Assembly: GCA_900538705.1 (NCBI GenBank)
Contig: UPZG01000001.1
Coordinates: 744,001 to 808,000, forward strand
Source of the DNA: an uncultured Porphyromonadaceae bacterium
Lineage (GTDB): Bacteria; Bacteroidota; Bacteroidia; Bacteroidales; Barnesiellaceae_A
Direction: 5' to 3'
Length of the DNA stretch: 64,000 nt
Within the stretch, counting starts at the first letter, position 1, and each line of letters starts with the position of its first letter. The notes under the pieces are model-generated. The model ran no database searches, was not told the DNA's origin, and saw nothing but the letters and a program-made list of their open reading frames with translations. Positions 1 through 8,901 of the stretch are shown one piece after another. The position numbers and the translations under genes were made by a program.

Positions 1-375
1 TCCATATCCTTGTACCAACAACCAAATGACATCGCGTTGTTCCTGGGGTAACTTGCCGAGAGCTGTTTTTATGTCGCAAAACAGATAATTGTGTGGTTCG
101 TAACCCTTTTCGGGAATGAGTGATGTGCCCGGTCGCGGCCTATATTTGTAATCGCGTATCGAGTTGAGGTAGAGATGTAGTAAGTGCTTATATCCCCAGC
201 CTATGAAGTTATGGTCGTGATAAAGATGCTTTTTCTCGAGCAGGTGCAGCATGGTGTCTTGTAAAAGGTCTTCGGCTTCGTCGGTAGTGGCGGCAAAATG
301 TATGGCGTGTTGCCGCAAGGCTGGGATAGATGCTACCAGCAGTGTATAGAAAAAATCATGTTGCATAGTTATCAT
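1..375 (-). CDS. ECF RNA polymerase sigma factor, partial (runs off the left edge)
   Basis: The minus strand reads open from an ATG at 373-375 to the window edge, giving about 125 residues and no stop codon. The segment DEAEDLLQDTM is a typical sigma-70 region 2 helix, followed by a region 2.4-like stretch (FIGWGYKHLLHLYLNSIR). The last visible residues (LPQEQRDVIWLLVQGYG) are the start of region 4, where ECF factors have an 'LP..qR.v..L...G' pattern. The protein would direct RNA polymerase to a dedicated promoter set. A second ATG at 364-366 is an equally possible start. No anti-sigma gene is visible because the gene is cut. The family call is firm and the regulon is unknown. Confidence 0.8.
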   Translation of the reverse strand, partial: MITMQHDFFYTLLVASIPALRQHAIHFAATTDEAEDLLQDTMLHLLEKKHLYHDHNFIGWGYKHLLHLYLNSIRDYKYRPRPGTSLIPEKGYEPHNYLFCDIKTALGKLPQEQRDVIWLLVQGYG

Positions 376-901
376 GAAGGTATGAGCGGTGAGCATACCC
401 TATATTATTTGTCGTATTTTGTATCCATTGATTGTAAAAACGGCCGCATAGTACATTATAAAGCGTGTCTTGGGGGCTTGACAGCTGTCCTGGCTAATTT
501 TGCATTTTGCTTTTTTCGTTGCTACAAGGTACTGTGGGGCATATTATGGGAATTAGATATTTCGAGAGTATAATAGCGGTTAAGTGAAATAGCAATATAA
601 ATGATGTGTAATATCTTTATTTAAAACGCTATTTGTAATAAAAAAGGTATTATTACAATCAAGACTTCGTTTTACTACCAGTTTGATGAGTTATGTGTGG
701 GAGATATGGTATCAGTTTGTGTGATAAAAAAAGTTGATGGTCGTAAGAGAACAACCTTTTTAGCTAATTTTGCAGGCGAAAACCGCTTGGGCGGTGTAGG
801 ATGAAGAGGATAAGTGCAGTGGCGTCGCGTCTTGGTGCGGCCTTGTATCGTCGCCGACGGTCGTATAGCAACTTGTACTGCACGTTGAAAAAGGAGAGAA
901 A
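376..901. other. Intergenic region with candidate promoters
   Basis: No convincing gene lies here; the short open frames have no recognisable domain and unlikely composition. Two plus-strand matches to the Bacteroidetes -7 element TAnnTTTG occur at 495-502 and 765-772, both as TAATTTTG in the shared context GCTAATTTTGCA. The second lies about 130 bp before the PHP gene and could be its promoter, but neither has a good TTTG -33 box at the usual distance of about 20 bp. Confidence 0.4.
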
Positions 902-1744
902 ATGCAACATAACTGTACCAATTACCATTCGCATTGCGATTTCTGTGACGGACGTGCACCTATGGAGGCTTTTGTTGAGGCTGCCATAGCGTGTGGCATG
1001 GATGCTTATGGTATAAGTTCGCATAGTGAATCGCCCGAGCCGGGGCGTACTTTACGCAGTAGCACCTATGCAGCCTATTTTGCCGAGATAGCGAGGCTGC
1101 GTGCAAAGTATGAGCATCAAATAGAGCTATATACAGCCATGGAGATAGATTATCTCGATGAGAAACGCAATGCTGCCTCCTCTTTTTATCGTAATATGCC
1201 ACTCGATTACTCGATAGGTTCTATACATTTTGTTCCTGCTCCCGATGGAGGATGGATGAGCGTAGACGGTGCTTACGACGGGTTTCGCCAACGGCTTGCA
1301 GCAAGGTTTGGCGACGATGTGCGTAAAGTGGTAGAGCTTTTTTTCGAGCAAAGTAACAAAATGGTTAAGGCCGGTGGTTTTACCATTTGTGGGCATGCCG
1401 ATAAGATAGCCCTTAATGCCTCGTGTTTTTCCCCGGCCATTACCCAAGAAGCTTGGTATGAGGAGCTTGCTTATCACTATATTTGTTCGTTGGCCGACAA
1501 AGATATTTTGGTTGAAGTTAATACTAAGGCTTGGGAGCAGCATCATCGCCTTTTCCCGTCGGTCGAGTGGTTTCCTCTTTTACGTCAGTTGGGCTTAAAA
1601 TTGGTTGTTAATTCCGATTGCCATTACCCCGAACGGGTTAATTCAGGGCGTATCGAGGCCTTGCAGTTGCTGCGTCAGGCAGGTATAGAGAACGTATGGG
1701 AGTTGCACCGAGGGCGTTGGCAAGCTGTTCCCATTGGCATGTAA
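902..1744 (+). CDS. PHP-domain histidinol-phosphatase-like protein
   Basis: 280 residues. The N-terminus carries the PHP metal motif (YHSHCDFCDG, residues 8-17) and the C-terminus carries NSDCHYPE, the last metal-binding motif of the family. An internal FTICGHADK supplies another His/Asp pair. Length and motif layout fit HisJ/HisK-type histidinol phosphatases, which hydrolyse L-histidinol phosphate in histidine synthesis, although other PHP phosphoesterases look alike. AGGAGAG lies at a good distance before the ATG, so the start is secure. No other his genes are adjacent, so the substrate is inferred from the family only. The gene converges on the glucokinase gene, with a shared hairpin terminator between them. 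Confidence 0.8.
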   Translation: MQHNCTNYHSHCDFCDGRAPMEAFVEAAIACGMDAYGISSHSESPEPGRTLRSSTYAAYFAEIARLRAKYEHQIELYTAMEIDYLDEKRNAASSFYRNMPLDYSIGSIHFVPAPDGGWMSVDGAYDGFRQRLAARFGDDVRKVVELFFEQSNKMVKAGGFTICGHADKIALNASCFSPAITQEAWYEELAYHYICSLADKDILVEVNTKAWEQHHRLFPSVEWFPLLRQLGLKLVVNSDCHYPERVNSGRIEALQLLRQAGIENVWELHRGRWQAVPIGM

Positions 1745-1863
1745 GCATGTTTTGTTGGATATGTTTGTAGATGTGGCTTTTATTTGCTTAGATGTATGTT
1801 GTAGAAGCTGATAAATGATAACGACTCTTTTATGATAAGCATTTTGTTATGATATAACAAATA

Positions 1864-1901
1864 CAGGGCTGTGACACAGTTTCCTATTTGTCACAGCCCT
1901 G
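1864..1901. terminator. Bidirectional intrinsic terminator
   Basis: A perfect 13-bp inverted repeat (CAGGGCTGTGACA at 1864-1876, its complement at 1889-1901) with a 12-nt loop sits between the convergent PHP and glucokinase genes. The tract after it is only moderately T-rich on either strand. Confidence 0.75.
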
Positions 1902-1943
1902 CTATTTTATGACAGTCCGCCACTGTATGTGGTGATGTAAACT

Positions 1944-2927
1944 TTATTTGGCTTCCCATCCCAGAGCGCTGGCGCCCAAGACTGCGGCGTCGCCCTCTTT
2001 CAACTCAGAGAGAAGAATGCTGGTCTTGCCTCGGAAGATAGGCAGGATGTTAGACTCTAAACTCTCGCGAATAGGACGCAGAAGCAATTCTCCCGCCTTG
2101 GTAAGGCCACCGAACAGGATGATGGCTTTTGGGCTCGAGAAAGCAATGAAGTCGGCAAAAGCCTCGCCCAACATGTTGCCGGTGAACTCAAATACTTCAC
2201 GTGCCAACTTGTCGCCTGCTACGGCGGCATCGTATACATCTTTCGATGTAATTTCTTCTTCGGGCAGGTTGCGCAGCAGAGAGTCTTCTTTGCGAGTATC
2301 TAAGTATTCACGAGCAGTGCGTGCTACACCTGTGGCTGAGGCGTAAGCTTCGAGGCAACCCGAGCGGCCACAACCGCAAAGGCGTCCGTTGTTACGTCGC
2401 ATGATGACGTGGCCTAACTCGCCGGCAAAACCGTCGTTTCCGTATACAACTTGTCCGTTGATAACGATACCACTGCCTACACCGGTACCCAATGTTATCA
2501 TGATGAAATCTTTCATGCCACGTGCTGCACCGTAAGTCATTTCGCCAATAGCGGCGGCATTGGCGTCGTTGGTGATGGCAACGGGAATGCCGAATTTCTC
2601 GCGTAAAGCCTCGGCAAAGGGAATGATTTCGAGACGTTTGCCGTCTTTCATCCAATACAGGTTAGGGGCGTATTCTATGTTACCTGTGTAGTAGTTGGCA
2701 TTCGGAGCGCCCACGCCAATACCGGCAATTTGGCCCACAAGGTTTTCTTGTTCTATGATACGGGATATTTCGGTATAAAGTTGAGAGATATACTCGTCAA
2801 ATTCTACATATTTACCAGTTTTAATGGCACCCCCCGAAAGAATGGTGCCCCGTGTGTCTACTATTCCGAAAGTCGTGTTCGTACCGCCTATGTCGATACC
2901 TACTACATAAGGTTTGTCTAATGCCAT
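1944..2927 (-). CDS. ROK-family glucokinase
   Basis: 327 residues from the ATG at 2925-2927. An open frame extends 23 residues further upstream, but that stretch has no family similarity and crosses the predicted promoter. The N-terminus has the ATP phosphate-binding motif (GIDIGGTNTTFG), followed by a second motif (TLGTGVGSGIV) and the ROK zinc-binding cluster (CGCGRSGCLEAYAS). These features define ROK sugar kinases; the length and the EHSA-less LGHV segment fit a glucokinase that phosphorylates glucose to glucose-6-phosphate. Some ROK kinases prefer N-acetylated sugars, so substrate specificity is inferred. The gene is monocistronic and shares its terminator with the PHP gene. Confidence 0.85.
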   Translation of the reverse strand: MALDKPYVVGIDIGGTNTTFGIVDTRGTILSGGAIKTGKYVEFDEYISQLYTEISRIIEQENLVGQIAGIGVGAPNANYYTGNIEYAPNLYWMKDGKRLEIIPFAEALREKFGIPVAITNDANAAAIGEMTYGAARGMKDFIMITLGTGVGSGIVINGQVVYGNDGFAGELGHVIMRRNNGRLCGCGRSGCLEAYASATGVARTAREYLDTRKEDSLLRNLPEEEITSKDVYDAAVAGDKLAREVFEFTGNMLGEAFADFIAFSSPKAIILFGGLTKAGELLLRPIRESLESNILPIFRGKTSILLSELKEGDAAVLGASALGWEAK

Positions 2928-3006
2928 ATTATTCGTATGATTATGAAGGTTAATGTTCCTTGCCTTGCTTGCGAAATGCTTTGAAAAACTACGCATTAAG
3001 GCGCAG

Positions 3007-3014
3007 CAAAAGTA
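3007..3014 (-). promoter_or_regulatory. Candidate -7 element for the glucokinase gene
   Basis: Read on the minus strand this is TACTTTTG, a match to TAnnTTTG, about 80 bp before the chosen start. A convincing -33 box is not visible. Confidence 0.4.
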
Positions 3015-3141
3015 GCAATTATTTGCATAATGATGTGCGATATTGACAGAAAAAATGGCGAAAAATATTGTAAAATCTCACTCTACACCCTTGTAGGTGC
3101 TATATACTGTCTTATTTGTAAACTATACATTGCAAAATGGC

Positions 3142-3170
3142 TTTGTTATGAAGAAAATTCCTTATCTTTG
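3142..3170 (+). promoter_or_regulatory. Promoter of fabI
   Basis: TTTG at 3142-3145 and TATCTTTG at 3163-3170 are 17 bp apart, matching the Bacteroidetes housekeeping sigma consensus with slightly short spacing. The leader to the fabI start is about 45 nt. Confidence 0.6.
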
Positions 3171-3221
3171 CCGCTCGAAGATGCGCGAGTTTATTCGCAT
3201 CGCCAATAAAGTAAAAAGATT

Positions 3222-4079
3222 ATGAGTTACAATTTGTTGAAAGGTAAACGCGGTATCATTTTTGGCGCTTTGAACGACATGTCTATCGCATGGAAAGTTG
3301 CCGAACGTGCCGTTGAAGAAGGCGCTGTCATTACCCTTAGCAATACTCCTGTTGCTGTAAGGATGGGACAGATTGACGAATTGAGTCGCAAACTGAACGC
3401 TCCGGTTATTGCAGCCGATGCTACTAATGTCGATGACCTTACTCACGTGTTTGAAGAGTCTATCAAATTGCTGGGTGGAAAAATCGACTTTGTGCTTCAC
3501 TCCATTGGCATGTCGCCCAATGTACGCAAAAAACGTCCTTACGACGATCTCGACTATGACATGCTTTCTAAAACGCTCGATATTTCGGCCGTTTCGTTCC
3601 ACAAAATGATTCAGACGGCCAAGAAAATGGATGCCATCAACGAGTATGGCTCTATCGTAGCTCTCTCATATGTGGCTGCCCAACGTACTCTCTTTGGTTA
3701 CAACGATATGGCCGATGCCAAAGCATTGTTGGAGTCAATAGCCCGTAGCTTCGGTTACATCTATGGTCGTGAAAAGAATGTACGTATCAATACCATTTCG
3801 CAATCGCCTACCATGACTACTGCCGGTAGCGGTGTGAAGGGCATGGAAAAACTGATGGACTTTGCCAATCGAATGTCACCCCTGGGTAATGCCAATGCTG
3901 ACGATTGTGCCAACTATTGTATCACGCTGTTTAGTGACCTTACACGCAAAGTCACCATGCAGAATCTCTACCACGATGGAGGTTTCTCAAGTATGGGTAT
4001 GAGCTTGCGTGCCATGGACCAATACAGCAAGAGTTTCGACGAATATCGCAACGATAAGGGTGAAATTGTGTACGGATAA
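3222..4079 (+). CDS. fabI: Enoyl-[acyl-carrier-protein] reductase (NADH), FabI
   Basis: 285 residues. It catalyses the last reduction of each fatty acid elongation cycle, enoyl-ACP to acyl-ACP. The divergent short-chain dehydrogenase nucleotide motif of FabI (FGALNDMSIAW, residues 14-24) replaces the usual TGxxxGxG. The catalytic tyrosines and lysine are Y150, Y160 and K167, with the FabI-type YNDMADAK (Y-x6-K) arrangement. SQSPTMTTAGSG corresponds to the substrate-binding loop. The gene has its own promoter and is followed by hairpins, so it is probably monocistronic. The C-terminal tail (YRNDKGEIVYG) is slightly longer than in enterobacterial FabI. Confidence 0.93.
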   Translation: MSYNLLKGKRGIIFGALNDMSIAWKVAERAVEEGAVITLSNTPVAVRMGQIDELSRKLNAPVIAADATNVDDLTHVFEESIKLLGGKIDFVLHSIGMSPNVRKKRPYDDLDYDMLSKTLDISAVSFHKMIQTAKKMDAINEYGSIVALSYVAAQRTLFGYNDMADAKALLESIARSFGYIYGREKNVRINTISQSPTMTTAGSGVKGMEKLMDFANRMSPLGNANADDCANYCITLFSDLTRKVTMQNLYHDGGFSSMGMSLRAMDQYSKSFDEYRNDKGEIVYG

Positions 4080-4153
4080 CCCCTTGCAACGATATCGTTG
4101 TAAGGTATAGCTATCAAAGAAGTTCGTTATTTTTATATAGTACTTTTTTAGGT

Positions 4154-4194
4154 GACAGGGCTGTGTCGAAGATATATTTCGATGCAGCCTTGTC
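4154..4194 (+). terminator. Hairpin downstream of fabI
   Basis: A long imperfect stem pairs 4154-4170 with 4178-4194 (GACAGGGCTG with CAGCCTTGTC, then TCGAA with TTCGA). A small near-perfect palindrome lies just upstream at 4082-4105. No strong T tract follows, so termination is inferred from position. Confidence 0.5.
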
Positions 4195-4256
4195 GCGTAT
4201 ATTGTATATCGGTCAATGGCTGGGTGGCGGCCTGTATGAGTCGATTGCAGAATGCT

Positions 4257-4286
4257 TTTGTTTTTGCTACAAACATGTTATCTTTG
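4257..4286 (+). promoter_or_regulatory. Promoter of the DUF2148-aguA-aguB run
   Basis: TTTG at 4257-4260 and TATCTTTG at 4279-4286 are 18 bp apart, a good match to the Bacteroidetes promoter consensus. The leader to the ATG at 4321 is about 28 nt. Confidence 0.7.
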
Positions 4287-4320
4287 CGATAGTATTTATC
4301 TTAACGACAGACTGTGAAAT

Positions 4321-4872
4321 ATGATAAAGAACGAAAGAGCTCTACGGCATGAGTTGGTGGTTGAGGCTGCGCATCGTATGATGATGGCTGCCCGTACTGC
4401 GCCCAAAGGCAAAGGTGTTGATGTTATAGAAATTGTGTTGGTCGACGACAGTGACGACCTGGAAAAACTCGCAGCGGCCATGCGTGAAAAAAGTGAAATT
4501 TCGGGCATGAAGTTCCTCCTGCGCGATGCCGACAATATATTGCAAGGCGATGCACTCCTACTTATCGGTACACGTCAGTGTAAGCAAGGACTGAATTGCC
4601 GGTATTGCGGTTTTTTATGTGACGAAAAGCCTGAAGAAACTCCCTGTGCCATTAATTCCATAGATGTTGGTATAGCCATAGGGTCGGCATGTTCGGTGGC
4701 TGCCGATTTGCGGGTGGATACTCGTGTCATGTTCTCGGTCGGATGGACTGCCATCGATTTGGGTTGGCTCGAAGGTTGTTCACAAATTATAGCCATTGCA
4801 CTTAGTGCCTCTTCCAAGAATCCATTTTTCGACCGTAAACCACGCGAAGAACAAGCCAAAAATGGAAAGTAA
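4321..4872 (+). CDS. DUF2148 ferredoxin-like domain protein
   Basis: 183 residues. The central cysteine cluster (CKQGLNCRYCGFLC, about residues 88-101) followed by CAINSIDVGIAIGSA is the hallmark of the DUF2148 family, described as containing a ferredoxin-like domain. The cysteines could hold an iron-sulfur cluster. The N-terminal VEAAHRMMMAARTAPKGKG resembles the nitroreductase-like 'AP..KG' opening usual in this family. The function is unknown. The stop overlaps the start of aguA by 11 bp, so the two are very likely translated together. That gives a possible link to agmatine metabolism, but it is only an inference from context. Confidence 0.75.
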   Translation: MIKNERALRHELVVEAAHRMMMAARTAPKGKGVDVIEIVLVDDSDDLEKLAAAMREKSEISGMKFLLRDADNILQGDALLLIGTRQCKQGLNCRYCGFLCDEKPEETPCAINSIDVGIAIGSACSVAADLRVDTRVMFSVGWTAIDLGWLEGCSQIIAIALSASSKNPFFDRKPREEQAKNGK

Positions 4873-5914
4873 AAGGTACGACAACGGTCGTATACTCTTG
4901 TCGGCCGAATGGGAAACTCAAAGCGGCATACAACTTACGTGGCCTCATGCTGCTACCGACTGGGCTTATATGCTCGATGAGGTAGAGACTTGTTTTGTGG
5001 CTATAGCACGCGAAATAGCAGCCCGTGAATTGTTGCTCATAGTTACACCTGAGCGCGAGCGTGTAGAGGCTCGCATTGCCGATGAAGTGAATATGGAGCA
5101 TGTACGTTGGGTAGATTGTGCTACCAACGATACCTGGGCGCGCGACCATGGCGGTATTACGGTGTGGCGCGACGGAGAACCTTATATTTACGATTTCGCA
5201 TTCAACGGATGGGGGCTGAAGTTTGCTGCTTGTTACGACAACCTCATCACATCGCACTGTTACAAGGCCGGCGTGTTTAATGCTGGGTATGTCAATAAGC
5301 TTAACTTTATTATAGAAGGCGGCTCGTTTGAGAGTGATGGACGTGGCACGCTGCTTGTCACAAGCGAATGTCTGCTTTCGCCCAATCGTAACGGTGAGTG
5401 GAGTAGAGACAAAATAGAATCCTATCTGCGTACAACCTTTGGATTGCAACGGGTGTTGTGGCTCGATTATGGCTATTTGGCCGGTGATGATACCGACAGC
5501 CATATCGATACGCTGGCTCGATTTGCTCCCGACAATACCATACTGTATGTGCAATGCCTCGATACCGCCGATGAGCACTACGAGGCATTACAGGCTATGG
5601 AGCGTCAGTTGCGTAGTTTTACTACTGCCGATGGTAATTTTTATCGTCTTTTACCCCTTCCTATGGCGCGTCCCGTTTTCGACACTGACGGGCAGAGGTT
5701 GCCGGCAACTTATGCCAACTTCCTTATAATCAATGGCGCGGTGCTTTATCCTGTCTATGGCTCTCCGCAAGAAGATGATGCTGCCGGTAGGGTAATTGCC
5801 GCTGCCTTCCCCGGACGTGAGATTGTTCCTATCGATTGCCGCCCGTTGATATGTCAGCATGGTTCTTTGCATTGTGTTACGATGCAATATCCTGCCGGGG
5901 TGTTGAAAGAATAA
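4862..5914 (+). CDS. aguA: Agmatine deiminase
   Basis: 350 residues from the ATG at 4862; the longer frame from 4796 lies inside the upstream gene. It hydrolyses agmatine to N-carbamoylputrescine and ammonia. Guanidine-modifying-enzyme motifs are all present: NDTWARDHG near residue 90, IIEGGSFESDG, the GDDTDSHIDTLARF segment with the catalytic Asp/His, and the C-terminal QHGSLHC with the nucleophile C338. A porphyromonad-type peptidylarginine deiminase is a related alternative, but those are longer and carry secretion signals, whereas this protein has none and is probably cytoplasmic. It sits directly upstream of the N-carbamoylputrescine amidase gene, which supports the assignment. Confidence 0.92.
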   Translation: MESKRYDNGRILLSAEWETQSGIQLTWPHAATDWAYMLDEVETCFVAIAREIAARELLLIVTPERERVEARIADEVNMEHVRWVDCATNDTWARDHGGITVWRDGEPYIYDFAFNGWGLKFAACYDNLITSHCYKAGVFNAGYVNKLNFIIEGGSFESDGRGTLLVTSECLLSPNRNGEWSRDKIESYLRTTFGLQRVLWLDYGYLAGDDTDSHIDTLARFAPDNTILYVQCLDTADEHYEALQAMERQLRSFTTADGNFYRLLPLPMARPVFDTDGQRLPATYANFLIINGAVLYPVYGSPQEDDAAGRVIAAAFPGREIVPIDCRPLICQHGSLHCVTMQYPAGVLKE

Positions 5915-5940
5915 TATCCTTAACGAAATACATTTATACA

Positions 5941-6834
5941 ATGAGCAAGATTCTCAAAATAGGCATTGTGCAGGAACATAATACTGCCGGTGTCGAACAA
6001 AATATGATGCGTATGCAGGCTGGTATAGAGCGTTGTGCCGCACAAGGTGCAGCTCTTGTGGTATTACAAGAGTTACACAACTCGCTCTATTTTTGCCAGA
6101 CCGAAGATACTGCCCGTTTCGACCTCGCCGAGCCTATACCTGGGCCATCTACCCAATTCTATGCCGATATAGCTCGTCGTAATAATGTGGTACTGGTTAC
6201 GTCGCTCTTCGAGCGGCGCGCTCCCGGGTTGTATCACAATACGGCCGTGGTGTTTGAGCGCGACGGTTCTATTGCCGGTCGTTATCGTAAGATGCACATT
6301 CCCGACGACCCTGCCTATTATGAGAAGTTCTATTTTACTCCCGGCGATTTAGGCTTCGAGCCTATCACAACATCGGTAGGTCGTTTAGGAGTCTTGGTTT
6401 GCTGGGACCAGTGGTATCCTGAAGCTGCGCGTCTTATGGCTTTACGGGGCGCCGATTTGCTTATATATCCTACGGCTATAGGTTGGGAGAGTAGTGATAC
6501 ACCGGCCGAACAGGCTCGTCAGCAAGGTGCGTGGGAAACTGTGCAACGCGGTCATGCCGTTGCTAATGGGTTGCCCGTAGTGACGGTAAACCGCGTAGGA
6601 CACGAGGCAGACCCGTCGGGACAGACCCGTGGTATTCTCTTTTGGGGGCATAGCTTTGTGGCCGGTCCCCAAGGCGAACTCCTGACTGTTGCTCCTGATA
6701 ATGAGCCGTGGTGTGGTGTCGTTGATGTCGATATGGAGCGAAGTGAAGAGGTGCGTCGCTGGTGGCCATTCTTGCGCGACCGACGTATCGAGGCCTACGG
6801 AGGTATTACCTCTCGATTTCTCGATGACAAGTAA
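5941..6834 (+). CDS. aguB: N-carbamoylputrescine amidase
   Basis: 297 residues from the ATG at 5941, 26 nt after aguA; the open frame extends upstream into aguA but without family similarity. It is a carbon-nitrogen hydrolase that releases putrescine from N-carbamoylputrescine. The nitrilase triad is visible as E44 (LQELHNS), K117 (YRKMHIPDDP) and C154 (LVCWDQWYPEAAR). AIGWESSD and the C-terminal WPFLRDRR are typical of the plant/bacterial AguB group. Together with aguA it completes the two-step route from agmatine to putrescine. No arginine decarboxylase is in the window. It converges on the M16-like gene with 23 bp between the stops. Confidence 0.92.
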   Translation: MSKILKIGIVQEHNTAGVEQNMMRMQAGIERCAAQGAALVVLQELHNSLYFCQTEDTARFDLAEPIPGPSTQFYADIARRNNVVLVTSLFERRAPGLYHNTAVVFERDGSIAGRYRKMHIPDDPAYYEKFYFTPGDLGFEPITTSVGRLGVLVCWDQWYPEAARLMALRGADLLIYPTAIGWESSDTPAEQARQQGAWETVQRGHAVANGLPVVTVNRVGHEADPSGQTRGILFWGHSFVAGPQGELLTVAPDNEPWCGVVDVDMERSEEVRRWWPFLRDRRIEAYGGITSRFLDDK

Positions 6835-6857
6835 CGCATAGAATTTACGAGGATATT

Positions 6858-8156
6858 TTAGATAGACTCTGTCGCCTTGTCTCCGGCCAATGCTACGTAT
6901 AGCATTTCGGGCCGTAAGTAGAGTTGTGCTGCGCGCTGTATGTCGGCTGCTGTGGCGTGGCGTATGGCTTCATCTTTACGCTCGAAGTAGTCGAAAGGAG
7001 TATTCGAAATCATAGAAGACAAGTAGTAGTCGCCCATGGCAAAAGGACTGTCGAGGGTGCGAGCCCTTTGTCCTTGCAGATAGTTGCGTGCCGTCTCCAG
7101 TTCGTCGGCAGGTACTTCTTTTTCACATAAGGTTTGCATTTCACGGCGAGTCTCCTCTATGAGAGGCTGTGTATAATCTGTTCCTGTTTCTGTTATAATG
7201 GTGAAGTAGGCACTGTTTTGCAGTGAGATAATGTGCGATGATATACCGTAAGTATATCCCTTTTCTTCACGGATGTTTTTCATAAGGCGGCTGCCGAAGT
7301 ATCCACCTAATATGAGATTGGCCATGCTAAGAAATGGAAAATCGGGGTGAAGACATCCTGCAACAGGCATGCCCATACGTATGCCTGTTTGTAGTGTGCC
7401 TGGCAAGTCGACTGCTGCAAAATGCTCTGTCTCGGGTTGCAGCGGTACTGCTGGCAAGTTGTGGCACATATCGTGGCAAGCTATGCTGCATAGAAACTGA
7501 CGTACGGTATTGGCAGTCTCTTTTGTGATACAACCCGATGCGATGGCGCGGATGCGCGTACCGAGGTAATACTTCCGGTGATATTCCTGTAAGTCTTGCC
7601 GGTTTATGGCTGATATGTCGTCGGCTTCGATGGTGCGGGCATAGGGATGATTTTTGCCGAAGACCAGCTGATTGAACAACTCTCCGGCTACAAAACGTAC
7701 CTTGGAGCGGTTGATGTGCAATCGGTCAATGCGTTGTTGTCGTAGCAAGTCGAGGTCGTCGTCGGGGAAAAGAGGCTTATTTATAATGTCGGCCACAAGT
7801 GGTAGCACCTGGCTCAGGTTGCGATTGAGTGAGAATACAGACAGTGTACTGAAATGCATTGTAGTGCCTGTTTGTATCCATGCGCCATAATAATCTAACA
7901 ACTCGGCTATGCGGTTGGCGTCGTATCCCGGTACGCCTCTGCGTATCATGGGGCCTGTAAGGTCGGCTATAGCCGGAGTGAGGGCAGGGCAGCGACCTCC
8001 GTCGAAAAGCAAGTCTATACGGCACACCTCCTGGTCGCCTTTATCTATAACATACAACTCTATACCGTTGTCAAGGTGTTCGACAGCCGGTTGTGGCAGT
8101 TGCAAGCGACCGAATGGCCGTGTTGCAGGAGCTTGTGTACGGTCTATTCCGTTCAT
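6858..8156 (-). CDS. M16-family peptidase-like protein lacking the zinc motif
   Basis: 432 residues with the two-domain layout of M16 peptidases: an N-terminal domain beginning LDNGIELYVID and a C-terminal domain with LGGYFGSRLMKNIREEKGYTYGISS, which holds the substrate-positioning Arg/Tyr pair. The HxxEH zinc-binding sequence expected around residue 60 is absent; the aligned stretch reads GGRCPALTPAIADLT. It is therefore probably a non-catalytic subunit or a binding protein, as known for paired M16B proteins. No signal peptide is evident. The start lies one base after the kdsB stop, giving a tightly coupled nfeD-kdsB-M16 operon. Its partner, if any, is not in the window. Confidence 0.85.
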   Translation of the reverse strand: MNGIDRTQAPATRPFGRLQLPQPAVEHLDNGIELYVIDKGDQEVCRIDLLFDGGRCPALTPAIADLTGPMIRRGVPGYDANRIAELLDYYGAWIQTGTTMHFSTLSVFSLNRNLSQVLPLVADIINKPLFPDDDLDLLRQQRIDRLHINRSKVRFVAGELFNQLVFGKNHPYARTIEADDISAINRQDLQEYHRKYYLGTRIRAIASGCITKETANTVRQFLCSIACHDMCHNLPAVPLQPETEHFAAVDLPGTLQTGIRMGMPVAGCLHPDFPFLSMANLILGGYFGSRLMKNIREEKGYTYGISSHIISLQNSAYFTIITETGTDYTQPLIEETRREMQTLCEKEVPADELETARNYLQGQRARTLDSPFAMGDYYLSSMISNTPFDYFERKDEAIRHATAADIQRAAQLYLRPEMLYVALAGDKATESI

Positions 8157-8157
8157 C

Positions 8158-8901
8158 TCAGGGTAGCATTGCTATGGCGCGAGCCATGTCGTCGGGAGTA
8201 TCTATTCCTATGGTTTCTTGGGTGGTGACGGCTACTTTTATGCGGAATCCGTTTTCTATCCAACGCATCTGTTCGAGGCTTTCGGCCACCTCGAGCGACG
8301 ATTGCGGCAGCCGTGTGATGGCATCGAGTGTGGCAGCTTTGAAGGCATACATGCCTATGTGTTTGTAGTAGGTATGTCGTGCCAACCACTCCTCTTTGTC
8401 GACATTGCGCAGATAAGGAATCACCGAGCGGCTGAAAGCAATAGCTTCGCTTTGGTTGTTGAGAATAACTTTGGGAGAATTAGGATTGGACAATGCCTCC
8501 CATCCTTCTGCCGGGTCGAAGACCCGTACGAGAGTGGCTATTTCTGTATCAGGATTGTCGAAGCAAGAGATGATGGCACGTATCTGTTCGGGTTTGATAA
8601 AAGGCTCGTCGCCTTGTATGTTGATAACGACATCTTCATTGCCACCCAGCAGATGATATGCCTCGCAACAGCGGTCTGTACCAGACGGATGTTCTTTGAG
8701 AGAACGTACTACACGACCGCCAAAGGCTTTTACAGCGTTTTCTATGTCAGGATGGTCAGTTGCTACACATACGTTGTCGAGTACAAGGCTCACTTGTTCG
8801 TACACACGTTGTATCATGGGCTTACCCTTCATATCGGCAAGAGGTTTGCCGGGGAAGCGCGATGATGCGTATCGCGCCGGTATAATTCCTATAAATTTCA
8901 T
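8158..8901 (-). CDS. kdsB: 3-deoxy-manno-octulosonate cytidylyltransferase
   Basis: 247 residues, the usual length. It activates Kdo with CTP to give CMP-Kdo for lipopolysaccharide inner core synthesis. The N-terminal signature IIPARYASSRFPGKPL and NIQGDEPFI are characteristic, as is GTDRCCEA in the Kdo-binding region. The first four bases overlap the end of the nfeD-like gene (ATGA), and the last codon is one base from the M16-like start, so all three genes appear to be one transcript. The grouping of envelope functions is consistent with membrane maintenance, but no direct functional link is shown. Confidence 0.94.
   Translation of the reverse strand: MKFIGIIPARYASSRFPGKPLADMKGKPMIQRVYEQVSLVLDNVCVATDHPDIENAVKAFGGRVVRSLKEHPSGTDRCCEAYHLLGGNEDVVINIQGDEPFIKPEQIRAIISCFDNPDTEIATLVRVFDPAEGWEALSNPNSPKVILNNQSEAIAFSRSVIPYLRNVDKEEWLARHTYYKHIGMYAFKAATLDAITRLPQSSLEVAESLEQMRWIENGFRIKVAVTTQETIGIDTPDDMARAIAMLP

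Noticed and set aside
298..573. 91-residue plus-strand open frame near the left edge
   Set aside because: It overlaps the start of the partial sigma factor on the other strand and has chance-like composition.
4802..5578. 258-residue minus-strand open frame
   Set aside because: It is antisense to aguA and shows no family motif.
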